Shown here: positions 1-9,901 of the stretch, one piece after another | How the letters are laid out: each line of letters opens with the position of its first letter | Numbering within the stretch: position 1 is the first letter of the stretch | Assembly (NCBI RefSeq): GCF_007954365.1 | Contig: NZ_VOLO01000001.1 | Span: forward strand, 1,240,001 to 1,304,000 | Source: Frigoribacterium sp. ACAM 257 | GTDB lineage: Bacteria > Actinomycetota > Actinomycetes > Actinomycetales > Microbacteriaceae | Direction: 5' to 3' | DNA: 64,000 nt | Notes under the pieces: generated by a model | What the model was told of the DNA's origin: nothing | Databases searched by the model: none | What the model saw: the letters and a program-made list of their open reading frames with translations, nothing else | Position numbers and translations under genes: made by a program

Positions 1-726
1 CGTGTCGCGAAGCTCTCGGTCGAGACCCCCGCCTCCTTCGTGGCGTTCGACCTCCTGGCCGAGGGCGACCACAGCCTCCTCGACCGGCCCTTCGGCGAGC
101 GCCGTGCCGCGCTCGAGCGCCTGCTCGACGGGGCGGCGGCTCCCCTGCACCTCAGCCGCACGACGACCGACGCCGACGTCGCCCGTCGGTGGCTGGTCGA
201 GTTCGAGGGCGCAGGGCTCGACGGCGTGGTGGCCAAGCCGCTCGCCGCCTCCTACCTGCCGGGGAAGCGGACGATGCTGAAGGTCAAGCACCGCCGGACG
301 GCCGACTGCGTGCTGCTGGGCTACCGCGTGCACAAGAGCGGGCAGGGCGTCGGGTCGCTGCTGCTCGGGCTGTACGACTCCGGGGGCGAGCTGCGGAACG
401 TCGGAGGCGCCTCCGCGTTCTCGGACGCCCGTCGCCTCGAGCTCGTCGACGAGCTCGCCGACCTGGTGAAGCACGACGACGACGGAGGCATCGCTCACGC
501 CGAGACCGACCGCAGCCGGTTCTCGTCGGGCAAGGACGTCTCGTACGTGCCGCTCCGCCCCGAGCGCGTCGTGGAGGTGCGGTACGACCAGATGGAGGGC
601 GAGCGGTTCCGTCACACGGTGCAGGTCGAGCGCTGGCGCGACGACCGCGAGGCCGCGTCGTGCGGCTTCGACCAGCTCGAGGTGCCGGCGGCGTACGACC
701 TCGGCGAGGTGCTCGTCCGCCCCTGA
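1..726 (+). CDS. ATP-dependent DNA ligase, C-terminal part (LigC-like), cut by window start
   Basis: The frame is open from base 1, so the start and the adenylated-lysine motif (motif I) lie outside the window. The visible 241 residues carry ligase motif IV (LDGVVAK, about residue 75), motif V (LKVKHRR, about residue 92) and an OB-fold C-terminus with a motif VI-like RWRDDR near residue 215. The size and lack of extra domains suit the stand-alone LigC-type ligases of actinobacteria that seal nicks in repair. It ends only 15 bases from the convergent LigD-type polymerase gene. In the mycobacterial LigC/PolD pattern such a polymerase works with this ligase, so a shared role in gap filling and end joining is inferred. 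No Ku gene is in the window. Confidence 0.85.
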   Translation, partial: RVAKLSVETPASFVAFDLLAEGDHSLLDRPFGERRAALERLLDGAAAPLHLSRTTTDADVARRWLVEFEGAGLDGVVAKPLAASYLPGKRTMLKVKHRRTADCVLLGYRVHKSGQGVGSLLLGLYDSGGELRNVGGASAFSDARRLELVDELADLVKHDDDGGIAHAETDRSRFSSGKDVSYVPLRPERVVEVRYDQMEGERFRHTVQVERWRDDREAASCGFDQLEVPAAYDLGEVLVRP

Positions 727-741
727 GCGCCTCCTCGCCTC

Positions 742-1752
742 CTACGGCTGCTTCTTGGCGCGGCTCGGCTGCACGCGCGGCGGCTCGCCCGGCATCTTCG
801 GGAAGTCGGGCGGGAACGGCAGCTCACCGAGCCCCGCCTCGACGTCGCGCTCCCACCAGGCGAGCAGCTCGTCCACGGTGCCGGGCTCGTCGTGCATCCG
901 CTCCCACGGGTCGCCGGTCGCGGCGAGACGATCGGGCGCTGTCAGGACGGTGAACGCCGCGGGGTCGACCCCGTCGAGCTCGCTCCAGTCGAGGGGCGTC
1001 GACACGGAGGCGCCGGCCAGCGCCCGAGGAGACCAAGCACCCGCCATGGTTCGGTCCCGGTTCGCCTGGTTGTAGTCGACGAAGATCCGCTGCCCGCGCT
1101 CCTCCTTCCACCAGTTCGTGGTGACCGCCTCCGGCAGGCGGCGCTCGAGCTCGCGGGCCGCCGCGATGACGGCGTGCCGCACGTCGAAGAACTCGCGGGT
1201 CGGCTCGATCGGGGCGAAGACGTGCAGGCCGCGGTTGCCGCTCGTCTTGACGAAGGCGGTGAGACCGGCGTCGGCGAGCACGCGGCGGAGCTCGCGGGCG
1301 ACCGGCACCGCGTCGGCCACGTCGGTCCCGGGCTGTGGGTCGAGGTCGATGCGGAGCTGGTCGGGCAGGTCGCTGGCGTCGGCCCGGGACGCCCACGGGT
1401 GGAACACGACCGTGTTCATCTGTGCCGCCCAGACCGCGGCGGCCGGCTCGTCGATGACGAGCTGGGGGTGCGACCGGCCGCTGGGGTAGGTCACCTCGAC
1501 GCTGCGGACGTAGTCGGGCGCGCCCTTCGGCGGGTTCTTCGAGAAGTAGTCGTCGCCGTCGACCCCGGCGGGGAACCGCTGCAGAGACACGGGCCGCCCG
1601 CCGTTGGCCCGCACGAACGCGTCGCCCACCGTCGCGAGGTACGCAGCGAGGTCGAGCTTCGTGATCCCCAGGTCGGGCCAGAGCACCCGGCCCGGGCTCG
1701 AGACCCGGACCTCGCGGTCGCCCACCTGCAGCATCGTCGCCTCGCTCGCCAT
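742..1752 (-). CDS. LigD-type polymerase/primase domain protein (PolDom)
   Basis: The 336-residue protein consists of one archaeo-eukaryotic primase-type polymerase domain, as in the polymerase module of LigD. Visible features are the metal-binding pair in RIDLDPQPG (about residue 135), the phosphate-contacting TSGNRGLHVF motif (about 167) and the third carboxylate in RIFVDYNQ (about 222). There is no ligase or nuclease domain, so it is the stand-alone PolD form. It would add nucleotides or ribonucleotides at broken DNA ends and gaps. The start ATG lies 5 bases after TACGGT on the minus strand (1758-1763), close to the leaderless pattern seen elsewhere here, though one base short. It converges on the ligase gene. 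Confidence 0.88.
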   Translation of the reverse strand: MASEATMLQVGDREVRVSSPGRVLWPDLGITKLDLAAYLATVGDAFVRANGGRPVSLQRFPAGVDGDDYFSKNPPKGAPDYVRSVEVTYPSGRSHPQLVIDEPAAAVWAAQMNTVVFHPWASRADASDLPDQLRIDLDPQPGTDVADAVPVARELRRVLADAGLTAFVKTSGNRGLHVFAPIEPTREFFDVRHAVIAAARELERRLPEAVTTNWWKEERGQRIFVDYNQANRDRTMAGAWSPRALAGASVSTPLDWSELDGVDPAAFTVLTAPDRLAATGDPWERMHDEPGTVDELLAWWERDVEAGLGELPFPPDFPKMPGEPPRVQPSRAKKQP

Positions 1753-1803
1753 GCCTCACCGTATGCCCGGGTGCGTGCGGCGGGCCGGACGGGCCGCGGC
1801 GAG

Positions 1804-1809
1804 TACGCT
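1804..1809 (+). promoter_or_regulatory. -10 box TACGCT for a leaderless start at 1816
   Basis: TACGCT ends 6 bases before the GTG start at 1816. There is no Shine-Dalgarno sequence in between, so the transcript should begin at or next to the start codon. Confidence 0.6.
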
Positions 1810-1815
1810 CGGGCG

Positions 1816-3036
1816 GTGACCTCACCTCTCCGCATCGCGCTCGTCTCGCTCCACACCTCGCCGGGGGCCGAGCCGGGATCGGGCGACGTCGGGGGCATGA
1901 ACGTCGTCGTGCGCAACCAGGCGGAGGCGCTCGGCGCCGCAGGCCACGAGGTCGAGATCCTGACACGGCGGTCGTCGCCCGACGAGCCCGACACCGTCGA
2001 GCTGGCCCCCGGCGTCGTGCTGCGCTTCCTGACCGCGGGGCCGGTCGAGGCCGTCCCGAAGGGCCGCCACGAGGAGTTCGTCGACGAGTTCCGCGAGCGC
2101 CTCGCCGAGCTGGGCCCCTGGGACGTCATCCACTCGCACCACTGGTTCAGCGGAGTCGCCGCCCTGCCGATCGCCCGCGAGCGCGGGATCCCCCACGTGC
2201 AGAGCTTCCACTCGATCGCCGCGGCGGACAGCACTCCCCTGTCGCACGGTGAACGCGCCGAGTCGCCCGGCCGCCTGGCCGGCGAGGCGATGCTCGCCCG
2301 CGAGTCCGACAGCGTCGTCGCGATCAGCCACGCCGAGGCCGAGACCGTCACGACCCGCCTGGGCGGCGACCCCGAGCGGGTCGCCGTCGTGCTGCCGGGC
2401 GTCGATGCCTCGCTCTTCCGGCCCCTCGCCGCGGGAGAGACGGCCCCGCACCCCACCGTCGTCGTCGCCGGGCGGCTGGAGCCCCTGAAGGGCCCCGACC
2501 TCGCGATCGAGGCCGTGGCCGCCGTGCCCGCCGAGCTGCGACCCGAACTGGTCATCGCAGGGGGCGCCTCCACCGAGTTCGTGGGCTACGAACGCGACCT
2601 GGCTGCGCTCGCCGAGCGGTCGGGGCTCGACGTGCGGTTCCTCGGCCCGCAGACCCGCTCGGGCCTGGCGAGCCTGCTCCGCGAGTCCCGGGTCGTGCTC
2701 GTGCCGTCGCACTCCGAGACGTACGGGCTGATCGCCCTCGAGGCCGCCGCCAGCGGGGTCCCGGTGGTCGCCGCCTCCTCGGGGGGCCTCCGCGAGTCGG
2801 TCGTCGACGACGTGACCGGCGTCGTGCTCGACTCCCGCGACCCGGTCGTCTGGGGCGAGACGGTGACCCGCCTGCTCGGGGACGGCGAGCTGTGGCAGCG
2901 GCTGGCGCGCGCCTCCCGGGAGCGCGCTCTCGAGCACCCCTGGTCGCTGTCGGCCGCCGAGCTGTCCGACGTGTACTGCCGGCTCGTCGGCAGCGACCCG
3001 TGCCGGGCGCTCGCCGCGGCGGGCGGGCGTCGCTGA
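1816..3036 (+). CDS. GT4-family glycosyltransferase, MshA-like
   Basis: The 406-residue protein has the two-domain GT-B fold of family GT4. The N-terminus (LRIALVSLHTSPG followed by GDVGGMNV) closely resembles MshA, the D-inositol-3-phosphate glycosyltransferase that starts mycothiol synthesis, and the E-x7-E donor motif ETYGLIALE is near residue 300. The reading frame is open far upstream, but that stretch overlaps the opposite-strand polymerase gene; GTG 1816 is chosen because homology begins there and a -10 box sits 6 bases before it. It is shorter than typical MshA (about 430-480), so another GT4 sugar transferase is possible. It stands alone, without other mycothiol genes. Confidence 0.75.
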   Translation: MTSPLRIALVSLHTSPGAEPGSGDVGGMNVVVRNQAEALGAAGHEVEILTRRSSPDEPDTVELAPGVVLRFLTAGPVEAVPKGRHEEFVDEFRERLAELGPWDVIHSHHWFSGVAALPIARERGIPHVQSFHSIAAADSTPLSHGERAESPGRLAGEAMLARESDSVVAISHAEAETVTTRLGGDPERVAVVLPGVDASLFRPLAAGETAPHPTVVVAGRLEPLKGPDLAIEAVAAVPAELRPELVIAGGASTEFVGYERDLAALAERSGLDVRFLGPQTRSGLASLLRESRVVLVPSHSETYGLIALEAAASGVPVVAASSGGLRESVVDDVTGVVLDSRDPVVWGETVTRLLGDGELWQRLARASRERALEHPWSLSAAELSDVYCRLVGSDPCRALAAAGGRR

Positions 3037-3093
3037 CCCTCGGGAACTCGACGAGCCCGCGGCCGCGCCGATCACGCCCCCAGCGCCCGCGTC

Positions 3094-3099
3094 TAGGCT
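3094..3099 (+). promoter_or_regulatory. -10 box TAGGCT, leadered promoter
   Basis: TAGGCT lies 46 bases before the ATG at 3146, which has its own GGAGG ribosome site. This gives a short 5' leader, unlike the leaderless promoters elsewhere in the window. Confidence 0.4.
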
Positions 3100-3145
3100 C
3101 GGCCGGGGCGACGACGCCCGCTCGACCCGACCCTCCGGAGGCACC

Positions 3146-3625
3146 ATGACCGACGACACGCTGCTGCGCACCCTCGCCGAGCAGGAGGAGCGCCTCACCT
3201 TCCGCAGGTTCACCACCGACACGGCCCTCGACCTCGGCGCCCACGTGCTCACCGGTGCTCGCCGTCGCGGCCTGCCCGTCACGATCGCCGTGCTCAAGGG
3301 CCGCCAGCGGGTGTTCCACGCCGCGCTTCCCGGCACCTCCCTCGACAACGACGAGTGGCTCGACCGCAAGGCCCGCGTCGTCGAGCGCTACGGCAAGAGC
3401 TCGTGGCGGGTCGGCGAGCAGTTCCGCGTCGACGGCTCGACCTTCGACGAGAAGTCCAGGCTCGACACGGCGCTCTACGCGGCGCACGGCGGGGTGTTCC
3501 CCGTGATCGTCCGCGGCGTCGGCATGGTCGGCTCGGTCGGCGTCTCGGGCCTGCCCCAGGCCGACGACCACGCGCTCGTCGTCGAGCTCGTCGAGGACTT
3601 CCTCGACCACGGCTACGACAGCTGA
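3146..3625 (+). CDS. UPF0303 / heme-degrading-like domain protein
   Basis: A 159-residue protein of the UPF0303 family (DUF336/GlcG-HbpS superfamily), recognisable by the C-terminal VSGLPQADDHALVVE signature. Members are small cytosolic proteins, usually of unclear function, related to heme-binding and cofactor-binding HbpS proteins. The start ATG follows a good ribosome site (CCGGAGG, 3136-3142). It probably forms a transcription unit with the next gene, which starts 43 bases downstream with its own ribosome site. No enzymatic residue can be assigned from the sequence alone. Confidence 0.75.
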   Translation: MTDDTLLRTLAEQEERLTFRRFTTDTALDLGAHVLTGARRRGLPVTIAVLKGRQRVFHAALPGTSLDNDEWLDRKARVVERYGKSSWRVGEQFRVDGSTFDEKSRLDTALYAAHGGVFPVIVRGVGMVGSVGVSGLPQADDHALVVELVEDFLDHGYDS

Positions 3626-3668
3626 TCGACCAGTTCCGCCCCGCAGCACACACCCCCGAGGAGGCGCG

Positions 3669-4175
3669 GTGACCGACGACGAGGCCGTCACGGCTGCCGA
3701 CTCCCTCGCGCGCCTCCTCCGCGAGACCGCCGCCGAGCTCGACGCCCGGCACGCTCGCGACGAGGCGCTCGCCACCGTGAGGGCGTCGCGGAAGCTGCTG
3801 CTCGTGCACACCTCGGCGTCGATGCAGCCCGCGGGCCGGGCGTGGCGACTGGGTGTGCTGCTGCTCGACCGCGACGGTCGGGTCTGGGCCACCGGCCGCA
3901 TCACCCGGGCGACCGAGCCGAAGAAGGAGCAGGGTCTCTCCGCATCGGTCGAGGAGCGCCGCGACGCCCGCCGGGCCGCCTCGAAGAAGTTCACCGAGGG
4001 CGAGGTGGTCAACTTCGAGCACGTCCGGCTGCCGCTCGACGCCGAATCGCTGCGGAGCGGGGCGTCCGATCCGCTCGTGCTGCGCGACGGGGTCGTGCAC
4101 GTGCGCTGGGGCCGCGGCACCGACGAGGTGCGCGAGCTGCGCGCCTACCTGGCGGACCGGTCCGAGTTCGTCTAG
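3669..4175 (+). CDS. Conserved hypothetical protein, 168 aa
   Basis: I do not recognise a named family. The protein starts with an acidic, probably helical segment (about residues 1-40, alternating Arg/Asp/Glu/Ala), followed by an alpha/beta core (KLLLVHTSAS, WRLGVLLLDRDGRVWATG) and an Arg/Lys-rich helix around residue 95. There is no signal peptide or membrane segment. GTG 3669 is chosen because it follows GAGGAGG (3658-3664) at a normal distance. This ribosome site is itself a near copy of the repeated AGGAGGCGCGGG motif of this window. The gene follows the UPF0303 gene closely and is likely cotranscribed. Confidence 0.6.
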   Translation: MTDDEAVTAADSLARLLRETAAELDARHARDEALATVRASRKLLLVHTSASMQPAGRAWRLGVLLLDRDGRVWATGRITRATEPKKEQGLSASVEERRDARRAASKKFTEGEVVNFEHVRLPLDAESLRSGASDPLVLRDGVVHVRWGRGTDEVRELRAYLADRSEFV

Positions 4176-4193
4176 GCCGCCTCCTCGGCCTCG

Positions 4194-4208
4194 TTGCACG
4201 CTCTGCAA
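4194..4208. promoter_or_regulatory. Short inverted repeat upstream of the APC permease
   Basis: TTGCA (4194-4198) and TGCAA (4204-4208) are perfect 5-base arms about 95 bases before the permease start. It could be an operator or overlap a -35 region (TTGCAC), but it is short and may be chance. Confidence 0.25.
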
Positions 4209-4301
4209 GTTCTGGGACGGCACGTGACCCCGGCCGCGCAGCGGAGCAGGATGGGCCGTCAACCGGACCCGTGCAGCACCGATGCGCCCCAGGAGGCCCT
4301 C

Positions 4302-5834
<1,533 letters not shown>

Positions 5835-5843
5835 CGCGGCCGG

Positions 5844-7391
5844 TCAGCGCGTCGTGCTCGAGGCCTCCCCGCCGGCGACGGTGGGGTCGGGACCCGGCTC
5901 GTAGTCGATGAAGGGCATCTCGCTGAGATCCAGTCGCGGGTTGGTGTCCTGGTTCTCGACGAGGTCGCGTGCCTCCTCAGCCGTGGCGACGCTCGGCATC
6001 GAACCGGGAAGGGGGCGCTGCGAGGACTCCCGCATCGCGAAGACCGCGACCGCGCCGACGAGCGACGTGGCCATGAGGAAGAACGCCGGCACGAGCTCGT
6101 TGCCCGTGAGCTGCAACAGCCCCTGGATGATGAGGGGCGTCGTGCCGCCGAAGACCGCGATGGCGATGTTGTACGAGATGCCCATCCCGCCGTAGCGCGA
6201 CGCCGTGGGGAACAGCGCCGGCAGGGACGACGCCTGGCTGGAGACCCACAGCGCGACGCTGACGGCGAGCAGCGACAGGCCCGCGAGCGTGGTCGCGATG
6301 CTTCCGAGACCGATGAGCAGGAACGCGGGCAGAGCCAGGACGAGCACCGAGGCCGCCCCGAGCCACATCACCGGGCGTCGCCCGATGCGGTCGGACAGCC
6401 GGCCCGCGACGGGCAGCAGCAGGGCGAGCAGCACGAGGACGGGGATCGTCAACAGGGTGCCGTGCAGCGGGTCGTAGCCGAGCGAGTCGGTGAGATAGGT
6501 GGGCATGTAGCTCGTGAGTGCGTAGCCGACGGTGTTCGAGGCGGCGACGAGGCCGATCGCGATGAGGATCGGGCGCCAGTGCTGCCGGACGAGCGCGAGC
6601 GAGCTGCTCGGGCGGCCCTGCGCCTCGGCCACGGCCTCGTTCGCGCTCGCCTGTGCGTCCTGGGTGGCCTGGAACGCGGGCGACTCCTCGATCTTGAGGC
6701 GGAAGTAGATGGCGACGGTGCCGATCACGCCGGCGAGCAGGAACGGCAGGCGCCAGGCCCAGTCGGTCATCTGCTCCTCGGTGGTGAACAGCTGCAGCAC
6801 CGAGACGACGGCGGCCCCGAGCGCGAAGCCCAGGTAACTGCCGAGGTCGAGGATGCTCGCGAAGAACCCGCGCTTCGCGTCGGGCGAGTACTCGCTGACG
6901 AATGTCGTCGCCCCGGCGTACTCGCCGCCGGTCGAGAACCCCTGGAGCAGCTTCAGGACGACGAGCAGCACGGGCGCCAGGGCCCCGATCGCGTCGTAGT
7001 CGGGCAGGACGCCGATGACGAACGTGGCCGCCGCCATCATGATGAGCGTCGTGGCGAGCACCTTCTGCCGCCCCACCCGGTCGCCGAGCCTGCCGAAGAC
7101 GATGCCGCCGAGCGGGCGGGCCACGTACGTCGCCGCGAAGACGCCGAGGCTGAAGAGGATCTGCAACGACGGGTCCGCCTCGGGGAGGAACACGCGGCCC
7201 ATCGTGACGGCGAGGTAGCCGTAGATCCCGACGTCGTACCACTCCATCGTGTTGCCGACGACGGTGCCGCCTATGGCGCGCTTCATCATCGCGGGATCGA
7301 CGACCGTGACGTCGTCGACGCGGAGCCGGCGGGAAGGCGCCCCGGAGCCGCGGCGGCCGGCGTCGGGGGCGGGCTGGGAAGATCGGTCCAT
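5844..7391 (-). CDS. MFS transporter, metabolite:proton symporter (MHS/ProP-like)
   Basis: A 515-residue, 12-helix transporter. The N-terminal motif GNTMEWYDVGIYGYLA and the loop GRLGDRVGRQK identify the MHS branch of the major facilitator superfamily (ProP, KgtP, ShiA types), which take up compatible solutes or organic acids with protons. A charged loop (about residues 250-275) separates the two six-helix halves, as usual. ATG 7391 is chosen over GTG 7421 because AGAGG precedes it at ribosome-site distance. The gene ends 9 bases from the end of the convergent APC permease. Substrate is not predictable; proline, betaine or a dicarboxylate are all plausible. Confidence 0.88.
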   Translation of the reverse strand: MDRSSQPAPDAGRRGSGAPSRRLRVDDVTVVDPAMMKRAIGGTVVGNTMEWYDVGIYGYLAVTMGRVFLPEADPSLQILFSLGVFAATYVARPLGGIVFGRLGDRVGRQKVLATTLIMMAAATFVIGVLPDYDAIGALAPVLLVVLKLLQGFSTGGEYAGATTFVSEYSPDAKRGFFASILDLGSYLGFALGAAVVSVLQLFTTEEQMTDWAWRLPFLLAGVIGTVAIYFRLKIEESPAFQATQDAQASANEAVAEAQGRPSSSLALVRQHWRPILIAIGLVAASNTVGYALTSYMPTYLTDSLGYDPLHGTLLTIPVLVLLALLLPVAGRLSDRIGRRPVMWLGAASVLVLALPAFLLIGLGSIATTLAGLSLLAVSVALWVSSQASSLPALFPTASRYGGMGISYNIAIAVFGGTTPLIIQGLLQLTGNELVPAFFLMATSLVGAVAVFAMRESSQRPLPGSMPSVATAEEARDLVENQDTNPRLDLSEMPFIDYEPGPDPTVAGGEASSTTR

Positions 7392-7685
7392 CGTGTGGTT
7401 CCTCTGTGTCTCCGGCGGCACATGTGGTGCGATGGCAGCCTCGGTGGGTGGTCGGGCGGCCAGTGTTCGGCCTCGTCAGGGGGGACCCGTGGGTGCGGCG
7501 GCTGGCAACGTTAGCGAGTCGCCGAGAGCGCGTTGCCAGCACATCCCCAGGTGTCGGCGTGTCGGATCCGCTCAGGAACGCCCCTTATCCTCGACCGGAC
7601 CGCCGGACGACCGGCGGCCGCGGCGACGCCTCACCGAGGACGACGACGCGTCCCCCCGCCCTCGTCACCGCCCCGGGAGCCCGCC
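7392..7685. other. Divergent spacer between MFS and lysozyme-like genes
   Basis: About 290 bases without a supported gene. It must hold promoters for both neighbours. TATCCT near 7586 is a possible -10 for the rightward gene. No palindrome or repeat was noticed. Confidence 0.4.
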
Positions 7686-8282
7686 GTGCGCCGTCTCGTG
7701 ATCGCCGCCTCCGTCGTGTTCTGCGGCGGGGTCGTCGCCCTCGTCGTGGCGCTCGTGATGGTCGTGGCATCGCTGGCCGGCACGCCGGACGAGCCGTCCG
7801 AGCCGGTCGCCGTGGGCGTCACGTGCCCCGACGTCGAGCCCGTCGTGGTCGGCACGATCAGCGTGCCCGCCGGGCCGATCGCCGGCTACTGCCAGGACAG
7901 GCTGATCAACGCCGCCTGGATCATGGAGGCGGCGAAGGCCCAGGGCATCGGCACCCACACCCAGGCCATCGGGGTGATGACCGCGATGGGCGAGTCGAGC
8001 CTCCGCAACATCGACCACGGCGACGAGGTCGGCCCCGACAGCCGGGGGCTGTTCCAGCAGCGCGACAACGGCCAGTGGGGCACCTACGAGCAGCGCATGG
8101 ACCCGTACACAGCCGCGACGAGCTTCTTCACCAAGCTGGTGCGGATGCCCGACTGGAAGGAGCTCACGCCGACCCAGGCCGCGCACGCGGTGCAGGTCAA
8201 CGCCGACCCCGACCACTACACGAAGTGGTTCGCCGACGCCGAGACGGTCGTCGCGGCGCTGACTGCGAGCCCTGCGCCGTAG
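7686..8282 (+). CDS. Membrane-anchored lysozyme-like (transglycosylase-fold) protein
   Basis: 198 residues: a single N-terminal hydrophobic helix (about 5-32) that would anchor the protein or serve as a signal, an extracellular linker, then a compact domain with MGESSLRN (about residue 103), GPDSRGLFQQR and a tail with aromatic residues. The Glu-Ser-Ser-Leu segment and the RGLFQQR motif are those of lysozyme-fold domains found in actinobacterial cell-wall hydrolases and conjugation proteins, usually next to a peptidase domain, which is absent here. A role in cell-wall cleavage is inferred. GTG 7686 is chosen because it directly precedes the membrane helix and has a weak GGGAG site; the frame is open further upstream. 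Confidence 0.7.
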   Translation: MRRLVIAASVVFCGGVVALVVALVMVVASLAGTPDEPSEPVAVGVTCPDVEPVVVGTISVPAGPIAGYCQDRLINAAWIMEAAKAQGIGTHTQAIGVMTAMGESSLRNIDHGDEVGPDSRGLFQQRDNGQWGTYEQRMDPYTAATSFFTKLVRMPDWKELTPTQAAHAVQVNADPDHYTKWFADAETVVAALTASPAP

Positions 8283-8313
8283 CTCGGCGCGACCGGTTCG
8301 CCGGGTCGCGACC

Positions 8314-8808
8314 TCACCAGCCGAGGGTTCCGGGGGCTCCCTTGAACGGACCGACGACGCGCGAGGTGATCCAGCCGCCGTAGAAGTCGCCGTCCTGCGC
8401 CTCCACGACCTCGCCGTCGACCTCGCACGAGTCGAACCGGCTCGGATACAGCGCGACGTGGTCGGCGAGCATCTCGTAGCCGGGCCAGGGGCTCGGGTAG
8501 GTCCACCCCGCCGAGGAGGCGGTCGTGCCGCCGCCCCGGACGTCCAGGTAGCGGGCCGTCCCCTTGAACTCGCACATGCTGCGCCCCTCGCCCGCGGACA
8601 GGGCGCCGTCGACGAACGCCTCGCGGGGCAGGTACCAGACCGGCGGGTGGCTCGTCTCGAGCACGCGGTACGCGCTCGTCGTGTCGGCGACGACCTCGCC
8701 GCCGAGCCGGACGACCACGCGCTCGGGGCGTGCCTCGACGCGGGGCGGCCTCGGGTAGTCCCAGACGGATTCCTGGCCGGGCCCGGGCTCGACGCGCTTC
8801 GCTCTCAT
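8314..8808 (-). CDS. DUF427 domain protein
   Basis: A 164-residue protein that matches the DUF427 family: the conserved stretch SMCEFKGTARYLDV near the middle and a Trp-Pro rich ending (GWTYPSPWPGYE) are typical. The family is common in actinobacteria and has no established reaction; the fold is a small beta barrel and the cytosol is the expected location. The ATG lies 6 bases after CAGGAT on the minus strand, so a leaderless mRNA is likely. The gene converges on the lysozyme-like gene and is divergent from the DIP1984 gene across a spacer that holds a 70-bp palindrome. Confidence 0.82.
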   Translation of the reverse strand: MRAKRVEPGPGQESVWDYPRPPRVEARPERVVVRLGGEVVADTTSAYRVLETSHPPVWYLPREAFVDGALSAGEGRSMCEFKGTARYLDVRGGGTTASSAGWTYPSPWPGYEMLADHVALYPSRFDSCEVDGEVVEAQDGDFYGGWITSRVVGPFKGAPGTLGW

Positions 8809-8814
8809 GGCGAC

Positions 8815-8820
8815 ATCCTG
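8815..8820 (-). promoter_or_regulatory. -10 box CAGGAT for a leaderless start at 8808
   Basis: CAGGAT ends 6 bases before the ATG of the DUF427 gene on the minus strand. Confidence 0.5.
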
Positions 8821-9128
8821 CTCCCGGCGGCTGGGCGCTCGACCGTGCCGCCGCCTCCTGCGCTCTGCCGTGCTGCGCTGCCTCCGCGACCGTCAGCGCG
8901 TGCCTCCTCGCCGCCTCCTCCGCTCTGATCCGCTGGCCTCGTTGTCGAGGGCGGGTCTTCCGGGTCGAGGGCGGGTCGCGCGGTACCCGCCCTCGGCCCG
9001 GAATACCCGCCCTCGGCGCAGGTGGGCCGCGGAAGAGGCAGCGGGCGCGAGCGGACGCTGCGGACACGAGGAGGAGCGGCGACGGGGCAGGAACGGAGAC
9101 GGGGCGGCACGGTGACGGCGGCACCTGA
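8821..9128. other. Spacer between divergent DUF427 and DIP1984 genes
   Basis: About 300 bases without a gene. It holds one complete 70-bp nested palindrome (8946-9015); the rest is GC-rich with two CGCCTCCT words around 8895-8912 and no supported reading frame. Confidence 0.6.
8946..9015. repeat. 70-bp nested palindrome, copy A
   Basis: Four 11-base units: CGAGGGCGGGT at 8946 and 8966, and its inverse ACCCGCCCTCG at 8985 and 9005. The spacers between units are themselves nearly complementary (CTTCCGGGT against ATTCCGGGC), so the whole element folds into a hairpin with 31-base arms and an 8-base loop. Copies B and C have exactly the same unit offsets (0, 20, 39, 59). Confidence 0.9.
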
Positions 9129-9134
9129 CAGGAT
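9129..9134 (+). promoter_or_regulatory. -10 box CAGGAT for a leaderless start at 9141
   Basis: CAGGAT ends 6 bases before the ATG; the same hexamer and spacing occur at the divergent DUF427 gene. Confidence 0.5.
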
Positions 9135-9140
9135 GGCGGC

Positions 9141-9608
9141 ATGAAGCTCGCCGAGGCCCTCATGACCCGCGCCGACCTGCAGCGACGAGTCGCCCAGGCA
9201 CAGGAGCGGATCCGCCAGAACGCCCGGTACCAGGAGGGCGAGGAGCCCGCCGAAGATGCGGCGGCGCTCGTCGACGAGGTGTCGCAGTCGCTCGACCGCC
9301 TCGAGGAGCTGGTCGTGGCGGTCAACCTCACCAACGCCTCCGTGCGCCTCGCCGACGGCCGCACCATGACCGCCGCGCTGGCCCGTCGCGAGACGCTCCG
9401 TGCGCGGCACGGCCTGCTCTCGAACGCCGCCGACGCGGCGCAGGGCGGAGGCGGCGGCGGGTTCCGGCAACTGCGCAGCGAGCTCCGCCAGTTCGCCGCG
9501 CTGCCCGTCGCCGAGCTGCGCCGCCGGGCCGACGACACCGCTCGTGAGCTGCGCGAGCTCGACGTGGAGATCCAGCGCACCAACTGGGAGGCGGACCTCA
9601 CGACCTGA
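9141..9608 (+). CDS. DIP1984 family protein
   Basis: A 155-residue, almost entirely helical protein of the DIP1984 family. The N-terminus MKLAEALMTRADLQRR, the QEGEEP segment near residue 31 and the motif VNLTNASVRLADGRTM (about 62-77) are characteristic. Members are soluble, probably coiled-coil proteins found in many bacteria without known function, often with accessory genes. A glycine run (about residues 102-107) divides two helical halves. There is no ribosome site; the ATG is 6 bases after CAGGAT, so translation of a leaderless mRNA is likely. No partner gene is adjacent. Confidence 0.82.
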   Translation: MKLAEALMTRADLQRRVAQAQERIRQNARYQEGEEPAEDAAALVDEVSQSLDRLEELVVAVNLTNASVRLADGRTMTAALARRETLRARHGLLSNAADAAQGGGGGGFRQLRSELRQFAALPVAELRRRADDTARELRELDVEIQRTNWEADLTT

Positions 9609-9901
9609 GACGAGGCACCACCGCGCGCGGAGAGTCGGTAGACGCCTCCCGGAGCGAGCACGAGCCGTGGCCGGCGGTCATCCCGGCCCCTGTCGGCGCG
9701 AGGGCAGCGCCATCCCCGCATGATGCAGCCCTGCACGCCGCACAGGTGACGTCTCACCGACGACGTCTCATCACCGTGTGCTGGCCGGGCGACGTCGAGG
9801 GCGGGATCGGGGACCTCTCCGCGCTGCGTCGTCCGTGTGCGGTCAGGCGTCTCGTCGCACGGGCGCCGCCTCGCGGGGGGCGGGGGCGGGGCGGGCGCGG
9901 G
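9609..9901. other. Spacer after DIP1984 gene
   Basis: About 290 bases in which I see no gene. One near-unit of the 70-bp palindrome family (CGAGGGCGGGA) is at 9796-9806; nothing else was recognised. Confidence 0.5.

Noticed and set aside
892-1815. N-terminal extension of the GT4 glycosyltransferase
   Set aside because: The frame is open but overlaps the polymerase gene on the other strand and is unlike any glycosyltransferase; similarity begins at GTG 1816.
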